Shown here: one piece after another, positions 57,129-64,000 of the stretch | Position numbering within the stretch: the stretch's first letter is position 1 | Layout: each line of letters starts with the position of its first letter | NCBI RefSeq assembly: GCF_036898095.1 | Contig: NC_090729.1 | Coordinates: 73,863,683-73,927,682 of the forward strand | DNA from: Palaemon carinicauda | Lineage: Eukaryota; Arthropoda; Malacostraca; Decapoda; Palaemonidae | Direction of reading: 5' to 3' | Length of the DNA: 64,000 bases | The notes under the pieces: model-generated | What the model was told of the DNA's origin: nothing | The model's input: the letters and a program-made list of their open reading frames with translations, nothing else | Database searches by the model: none | Translations under genes and position numbers: made by a program

Positions 57129-57499
57129 TACAGTAGACCCCCAGGATACGGCGTCCCCAGCTTACGTTTTTTTCACGTTTCGGTGTGGAATACAATGTTT
57201 TTTCGTCCCCTCGTTATGACATTTATCCCCACCTTACGGCATCAAATTCCAAAACTAAAACTTGGCGGTTTTTACGCGTACGACTGTGCGAGTCACTAGC
57301 CTACCACCACGCTCATATGTCACTAAGAAGCTGATCTGCAATGCCTGAGAGAGATGCTGCCTCTCTCCCTCTTTGTTATACGCGCGCTCAGTTCAGAATC
57401 TTGTGTGCGTTTCGTAAAGACTTGATCTCTTGTGAGTGCTTGCGATATCATATTTTTTGTGCATTTTAGTGCTTAATTATAACTTTATTTCGTTAGCCA

Positions 57500-57750
57500 T
57501 GGGTCCCAAGATTGCTGGTGATGTTAAAAGGAGAAGTAAGAAGATGAATACTATGGAAACAAAGCTGGAGATAATAAAGAAATATGAAGAAGGCATGCGC
57601 ATCGTTACCCTCGCTAGTATGTATGGCCGTAACCAGTCTATGATTGGTACAATTAGCAAGAACAAGGAAGCCATTAAAGCAAATAAGTCTTCTAAAGGTA
57701 TAACTGTCCTTGCCAGTGGAAGGACCTCAATCTACATCCGAAAGTATTAG
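57500..57750 (+). pseudogene. Tigger transposase N-terminus, plus-strand arm
   Basis: MGPKIAGDVKRRSKKMNTME, then TKLEIIKKYEEGMRIVTLAS and MYGRNQSMIGTISKNKEAIK: the CENPB-N helix-turn-helix of Tigger/jerky-like transposases. It ends where the inverted arm begins. Confidence 0.75.
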
Positions 57751-57867
57751 CGAGGGAAACGATGCGCATGCCTTCTTCATGTTTCTTTATGATCTCCAGC
57801 TTCTTTTCCATAGTTATCATCTTCTTACTTCTTCCTTCAACATCACTAGCAATCTTGGGACCCATGG
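57750..57867 (-). pseudogene. Tigger transposase N-terminus, minus-strand arm
   Basis: MGPKIASDVEGRSKKMITME, then KKLEIIKKHEEGMRIVSLAN. The same start as the plus-strand arm with a few substitutions, so the two arms come from slightly different copies or have diverged. It stops at the centre of the palindrome. Confidence 0.75.
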
Positions 57868-58302
57868 CTAACGAATTAAAGTTATGAATAAGCACTAAAA
57901 TGCACAAAAAATAACAATATCGCAAGCACTCACACGAGATCAAGTCTTTACGAAACTCACACGAGATTCTGAACTGAGCGCGCGTATGACAAAGAAAGAG
58001 AGAGGCAGCATCTCTCTCAAGCATTGTGGGAGGATTTTCGGCCAATAGCGTATCGGCATCTAAATGACGCCGACCAATAGCAGACCAGCTTCTTAGTGAC
58101 GTATGCAGTGACGTATGAGCGTGGTGGTGAGCTACTGACTTGCACAGTCGTACGCGTAAAAACGGCCAAATTTGAGTTTCGGAATTCGATGCCGTAGGGT
58201 GAGGAAAATGTCGTAACGAGGGGACGAAATAAAATCGTATTCCACACCGTAACGTGAAAAAAAACGTAAGCTGGGGACGCCGTAGGCCATGGGTCTACTG
58301 TA

Positions 58303-59573
<1,271 letters not shown>

Positions 59574-59961
59574 TAGTCCAGTAAATCTACCATTTGACCT
59601 AGGACAAATTGCCAGAAAAATGAAATTACTTGCAATGACTTTTAATTATCATGCTAAAAGAAATATCAAAAATGTAGAAATATATATTTGGTGGAACATG
59701 GTGAAATATGCAATTCAAGGAAGCCATTGTCGAAATATCTGTTTTTGATTATATTGCCAAAAGTAATAGAGCTAGATTAATGAAAATGGTGTCTATACCC
59801 ATGTTTTCATGGTCGAAGAATCATTTGAGACTAATTTCAGGGAGCTGTCATGATTACATCATAATGAATTCAATATGGCTGCCATGGTTGGTACGCAAAA
59901 ACTGAAAATCGCAATAACTTCGACAGTATCCTACCGAAGACAACAATCTTGGTGTCTATTT
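59574..59961. repeat. left TIR of the Academ-like element
   Basis: Matches 63095-63490 inverted: ATATATTTGGTGGAACATGG, AATAGAGCTAGA, CCCATGTTTTCATGGTC, GATTACATCATAATGAATTC and TTGGTGTCTAT. About 10 bp present in the right TIR are missing near 59600. Confidence 0.9.
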
Positions 59962-60062
59962 ATAGGTTTTCATGGTAAATGAGTCTATTTATCTATAATG
60001 CAGGTGTCAGTTTGTTGAAATTGAAACCAAGGCATGCCAGTTAATTCTCCTTAAATGTAGGT

Positions 60063-62936
60063 TCACATGCCCAAGATATCACGATCATCATCTGAAGTCT
60101 CGTCAGTGTTCTCCAAGTTCATGTTCTCACAGATCCCCCTGCATTCACTGCAGGCTGGTGTACAGTCAAGACCCAGTCGTCTGCACCCACAACGTTTTCC
60201 GCACCCTGTCTTGCATTTGCATCTTACCACTTCCAATAGTGATTTTGGAGCAACGTCCAAATCAGTCATAAGGGGGAACATTTTTCCTTCGATGATCTTC
60301 CACCCCCAATTTTCAGCATTCAGGCTGTTACCCTTCCACGCCTGAACTTGGTGGAAAACACGGAAACTGTGGTACTTTACTGCCCCTGAAGTTGGTGGCA
60401 ATGATTTGGGGTGAATAACTTTTTTGCTAGTGGCAACTAATTCTTGAAACCTGTGGTGTCTCAGTGAATCCAGATTGCCATCTGGTTTTGCCTTGTACAC
60501 ACAAAGCATAGCTTTCTCCCCTGCCTGAATTATTTCATCCTCGCTGGAATCAAAGTTGCCAAACACCTTAGCAAGGTCACAAAAGTATTCACTGTCCTGT
60601 GCCAACTTCAGTGCCACACCCTTTCCATAACCAAAGACACGTGAAGTTGTATCACAGCCAAGGAACGCATGGACAAAAAGAATGCTATTGCAAAGATCAT
60701 CTCCAAGTTTCTGACATACATGTCCAATGTTCAGAAGTTGCTCCTTTTTTCCCTTTTTAGGCTCCGGCCTCCAGAACATATTATACTTCACATTCTTAGT
60801 ATGATAACATAGAAGGACAAGAAGATCTGTATCATCTCCAACGAGAATAACATTACACTGCGACACAACCTTTATTGCGGTCTGGGCAATAAGTAGATCA
60901 GCATCATCTTTTGCGTGGTGAACTTCACAACCAGCAGCTTCAAGGGAATCACCAAGCAAATTAATGAAACGTTGCTTGTTTTCATCATTTGATAGGAATT
61001 CCTCTTTTTTGATCTTGAGCGACATCTGAGTTTGAAAATTGACTGCTCTTCCTTGGCGCGTTCCTAGGCGTCTTTGATGGGTACTATCTTTCGTTGATGG
61101 CCCACTGGTGTAACCATCAAAAACGATGACTGCCTTTCCATAACGTTTCTTCACATATGACGTGTACCTTTGAAGGATCGACTTATAGGTGTCTCCAATT
61201 TGCCATGGAATCCTGTGAAGTAGGGCACCACCATCGAGTACATATTGGCAATTGGAAGGTTTGTCCGGATGATCATCCTGTGGGATCAAATCCCAAATAG
61301 CTTTTGCAAGGGCTGGTTTGTTGGCTTTAAGCTGAACGTGCCTGGTCTCAAACAGAGCTGGTGGATAAGAGCATAGTTCATACTGAAAGGCATCCAGCAG
61401 ATCTGTAGCCTGTGTTCCGGCGATCACCAGTCTCTGAAACAGTAGCTGGGGATCGATGTTCACTTTCTCCCCATCAATTTTGATAGTTGACTTTGATTCT
61501 GGTGTTATAACCTGATTTCGTTTCCGAAATACATATGGATTAACAATATTTCCTGTCATATCCTCAAGAATTTTCTGTCCAACTTCCTTGGCTAACTCTA
61601 CATTAACGTCCTCTCTAGTAGCTACCCCTGTCACAATATTTTGCAATGACATACTTTCTTCAAATGGATTCCTTTCTGCCAGTATTGAAACGAGTTTGTT
61701 GGTATCGGCTATGTCCTTTGCCTGACGTGCCTTTGACAGATCTTTATGCTGCTCACTTGTTGCATACTTAACTGAAGTCAGTTGCTGCATGGCATCATTG
61801 ACCTCTGCGCAAATAGGTCTGGACAGACACCATACCAGTCGCTGTGTTTCTGTCATACCCCGTCCTCTCGTCAAACCACCCGTTGTTTTAAGGCTTCTCA
61901 TGAGAACTTGTTCTATAACCAAATCTGGGGACAGTCCTGCCCAATAACGATCCGACCTTCGCACGACGTGCAAACCGTCCATGAAGTTGGAGTAGATATC
62001 TGGATTGGAATCCTCCAGCTTCCACATTTTCTGCAGATATAGGTACACCGACTTTGTGTACAAGTTATGTCCAGAGGCAGCAAAATAAGGCAACATATTT
62101 TGCAAGGTTGTAAGATGCAACTTCCAGTCACCTGTTCGTTCGAACCTCAGGAAGTTCCGAACAATGTCAATCAATTTCATATACATAACCCACAGTTTCC
62201 CTGTTTTATGTTCTACTGCATTTAGTGCATTCAGTAATCTTTCCTTGACAGAATGGAATGCTGGTGATGAACTTATCTCAGATGGTACCATTTGTCCTTC
62301 TAGAAGTTCATCAACTAAAATTCCAAGTTCCTGAATTTCAGTTGGGAGAGGGATTTCCGCACCATTAAGAACTGAAACCGATAAAGGATCTATATCCTCA
62401 AAGGTGTTATCATCCTGAAACTCCATGACCGTTGAGCTATCCTCATCGTCGTGATCTTCTGTAGCAGAGGTGCCATTTAGCTGAAGGCCGAATGTTTTTG
62501 CAATCAAAGCTGTGTTCAAAGCAGTGTCAAGCAACAGGTGACCACGTACAGCCTTTGCAACAGCCTTTCCACTCATAATGTGTGTAACGGTATTGGAAGC
62601 AAAGATCATTTCCAGCAATTCTTGGAGTCCAGTTCCGGCCATCAAGTGTCCTATGCTCCCGAGAAAACTCATTAAAGTGTGAAAACCTCCAAGACGGATT
62701 ATAACTGAATGTAGCTGTGTGCTTGGATCTTCACTTTCCACTATTGTCATGGCTTTCCACCAGAGAGGTTGGTCAAACGTTATTATGGGTGTCACTCCAT
62801 ATCGATGTGCATGGTCAGAAACAAAGATGAGGGTAGAATAGACACAATTCATATCACTTGGGTTTAAGTCTATCATGGGCAAAAACATAGTAGATGCCTG
62901 TCCTGGATGCTCACCATGAGTTATCAGCTGCATCAT
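60063..62936 (-). CDS. Academ-like transposase (XPG-type nuclease plus CXC-like finger)
   Basis: A 957-residue uninterrupted frame. Residues 1-150 form a conserved leader region (FDQPLWWKAM, LGGFHTLMSFLGSIGHLMAG, SGKAVAKAVRGHLLLD). Residues 150-550 are helical with no motif I can name. Residues 560-770 resemble an XPG/FEN1 PIN-like nuclease: YVLDGGALLH (D568), VIVFDGYTSG (D607), KDDADLLIAQTA (677-680), VGDDTDLLVL (701-704) and HAFLGCDTTSRVFGYGKG (D762). Residues 906-936 hold nine Cys in a CxC-x3-C-x3-CxC-x6-C-x3-C-x2-C-x3-C pattern, like a tesmin/TSO1 CXC or the Academ finger. The start MMQLITHGEH falls in what, from memory of relatives, is the middle of a longer protein. The clean frame suggests recent activity or selection. 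Alternative: a domesticated host gene, made less likely by the flanking TIRs. Confidence 0.8.
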   Translation of the reverse strand: MMQLITHGEHPGQASTMFLPMIDLNPSDMNCVYSTLIFVSDHAHRYGVTPIITFDQPLWWKAMTIVESEDPSTQLHSVIIRLGGFHTLMSFLGSIGHLMAGTGLQELLEMIFASNTVTHIMSGKAVAKAVRGHLLLDTALNTALIAKTFGLQLNGTSATEDHDDEDSSTVMEFQDDNTFEDIDPLSVSVLNGAEIPLPTEIQELGILVDELLEGQMVPSEISSSPAFHSVKERLLNALNAVEHKTGKLWVMYMKLIDIVRNFLRFERTGDWKLHLTTLQNMLPYFAASGHNLYTKSVYLYLQKMWKLEDSNPDIYSNFMDGLHVVRRSDRYWAGLSPDLVIEQVLMRSLKTTGGLTRGRGMTETQRLVWCLSRPICAEVNDAMQQLTSVKYATSEQHKDLSKARQAKDIADTNKLVSILAERNPFEESMSLQNIVTGVATREDVNVELAKEVGQKILEDMTGNIVNPYVFRKRNQVITPESKSTIKIDGEKVNIDPQLLFQRLVIAGTQATDLLDAFQYELCSYPPALFETRHVQLKANKPALAKAIWDLIPQDDHPDKPSNCQYVLDGGALLHRIPWQIGDTYKSILQRYTSYVKKRYGKAVIVFDGYTSGPSTKDSTHQRRLGTRQGRAVNFQTQMSLKIKKEEFLSNDENKQRFINLLGDSLEAAGCEVHHAKDDADLLIAQTAIKVVSQCNVILVGDDTDLLVLLCYHTKNVKYNMFWRPEPKKGKKEQLLNIGHVCQKLGDDLCNSILFVHAFLGCDTTSRVFGYGKGVALKLAQDSEYFCDLAKVFGNFDSSEDEIIQAGEKAMLCVYKAKPDGNLDSLRHHRFQELVATSKKVIHPKSLPPTSGAVKYHSFRVFHQVQAWKGNSLNAENWGWKIIEGKMFPLMTDLDVAPKSLLEVVRCKCKTGCGKRCGCRRLGLDCTPACSECRGICENMNLENTDETSDDDRDILGM

Positions 62937-63094
62937 CCCGGGTGTCGTGCATTAGGCAGGGTTACATTTACTCTCATCCGGAACACCTAGTACCACTCTC
63001 CAGTTTGGACTTATAACATCTGTCCTGGTTTTTAATCATCATTTTGTGGAGAGTCCTCATAACTACTACATGTGAAAGCTCAATAATCATTCAC

Positions 63095-63490
63095 ATAGAC
63101 ACCAAGTTTGCTGTCTTTGGTGGGATTCTGTAAAAGTTACTGCGATTTTCAGTTTTTTCGTGCTTACCACGGCAACCATATTGAATTCATTATGATGTAA
63201 TCATCACAAATCCCTAAGATTGGTCTCATATGATTCCTTGACCATGAAAACATGGGTATGGATATCATTTTCATAAGTCTAGCTCTATTACTTTTGTCAG
63301 TATAGGCAAAAACAGAAATTTTAGTAATGGCTACCTTAATTTGCATATTTTACCATGTTCCACCAAATATATTTTTCTACATTTTTGATATATCATGTGG
63401 CAGGTCTAACTTAAACATATGAAAGTGGTTTCGTTTTTCTGGCAATTTGTCCTGGGTCACCCCCTATTTTGGGCTAGATTTACTGGACTA
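63095..63490. repeat. right TIR of the Academ-like element
   Basis: Inverted partner of 59574-59961, ending CTAGATTTACTGGACTA before the CTA duplication. Confidence 0.9.
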
Positions 63491-63493
63491 CTA

Positions 63494-63676
63494 ATGACAG
63501 AATGATAATTTGCGATAATTCTAAACTGTTACGAAAGATAATTGTCCTTTCCATATCCAAAATACTTTTCCTAACTTCAATTAGGAAAACCATATGCAAA
63601 AATGGTAAAAGAAGGAAGTACTAGGCCTATTTTTAAAGTCATCGAACAATTAGGTAACAGCTATTACGTTCGATGT

Positions 63677-63769
<93 letters not shown>

Positions 63770-64000
63770 GTTTTAAATGTACTAAACAATAAATATAGTT
63801 TATAACACATAGGTCATTATGTAATATTAACTGTATTGATGGTTTGAATAAATTAAGAAATGGTGTAAACAATTCTTTGTTAACGTATTTGTACGCGCAT
63901 ATTCGTGAGAGCGGAAGCTAGACATCAGCTGATCTAATCACAGCCAAAAGTAAAACAAAACGAAGTCAGCAATACTCGATTTTTAAAACACACCCGAAAT
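63494..64000. other. unassigned sequence with (GA)n array
   Basis: AT-rich with no gene seen. (GA)n occupies about 63679-63766. Short ORFs are low-complexity. Confidence 0.6.
63679..63766. repeat. (GA)n microsatellite
   Basis: About 44 uninterrupted GA units. Confidence 0.97.

Larger units (their letters stand above)
57131..58300. mobile_element. two Tigger 5' halves in inverted (palindromic) arrangement
   Basis: Ends CAGTAGACCC ... GGGTCTACTG, flanked by TA (57129-57130 and 58301-58302). From each end inward the sequence is the same Tigger 5' region: GGCGTCCCCAGCTTACGTTT, CGTCCCCTCGTTA, TTTACGCGTACGACTGTGC, CACCACGCTCATA, then the gene start. The arms are about 560-610 bp and meet near 57740-57760. 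The right arm has roughly 50 bp absent from the left. The element moved, or could move, as one unit with a TA duplication. Confidence 0.85.
59574..63490 (-). mobile_element. Academ-like DNA transposon with long TIRs
   Basis: TIRs 59574-59961 and 63095-63490 (about 390 bp each, roughly 80% identical) start TAGTCCAGTAAATCT. The flanking trinucleotide CTA is duplicated (59571-59573 and 63491-63493). One 957-codon ORF fills the interior on the minus strand. It encodes an XPG/FEN1-like nuclease core and a C-terminal Cys-rich finger, the combination described for the Academ superfamily, which makes 3-4 bp duplications. The total of 3.9 kb is short for the family and the protein looks N-terminally truncated, so it may be a deletion derivative. 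Confidence 0.75.

Noticed and set aside
60063..62936. 957-codon ORF as a single-copy host gene (CXC-domain protein)
   Set aside because: Long TIRs and a CTA duplication flank it, so a transposon origin is better supported; domestication remains possible but has no evidence here.

Overview
This is eukaryotic intergenic/intronic DNA, most likely from a decapod crustacean (shrimp, prawn or crayfish type). The reasons are the very long (TA)n, (GA)n and (CT)n arrays, the abundance of DIRS-type tyrosine-recombinase retrotransposons, and an interspersed repeat ending in (TAA)n. The species call is an inference; nothing here identifies it. Almost all of the 64 kb is transposable elements, many nested in each other. 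The only host-gene sequence I recognise is one 130-bp exon of snurportin-1 (minus strand, 9461-9590).

Layout. 1-6375: DIRS copy A1 (minus), entering from off the left edge, with RNase H, RT, gag and a long leader; a SINE-like repeat splits its gag. 6376-9394: DIRS E, with a large internal deletion. 9395-9774: snurportin exon and flanking intron. 9775-18435: old DIRS G, with the fuller DIRS B (9910-17682) inside its internal complementary region; B carries a piggyBac-like insertion (15189-16305) in gag. 18440-21865: remains of a Copia-like retrotransposon (gag, then protease) separated by tandem repeats. 21866-43795: a nest in which DIRS F carries DIRS D in its left terminus, D carries DIRS C, and D also carries a small TA-flanked Tigger-like element. 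43796-44200: possible integrase-side piece of the same Copia-like element. 44293-44910: Tigger fragment. 45122-45888: large hairpin-forming repeat. 45904-46608: about 700 bp of (TA)n. 46609-57128: DIRS A2 with an RTE-like LINE inserted near its 3' end. 57131-58300: two Tigger 5' halves arranged as a palindrome. 58303-58625: (TA)n/(GATA)n. 59574-63490: an Academ-like DNA transposon with about 390-bp terminal inverted repeats and a 957-codon ORF. 63494-64000: unassigned, with a (GA)n array.

How the parts relate. The DIRS copies share one plan, read on the minus strand: inverted terminal repeat (ITR), leader, gag with an N-terminal Cys/His region and an Arg/Gly-rich or basic tail, reverse transcriptase with a YLDDW box where preserved, RNase H, tyrosine recombinase (YR), an internal complementary region (ICR), then the other ITR. 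The ICR is the complement of the two element ends joined together, as expected for circle-based DIRS replication. All eight DIRS copies lie on the minus strand, the same sense as the snurportin exon. C is the best preserved (complete YR, only two amber codons and a few frame breaks). E, G, D and F are older wrecks.

Limits: everything was read by eye. Element ends are usually good to a few bases where a target duplication or the ICR fixes them, and to tens of bases otherwise. Family names rest on motifs, not on a database search.
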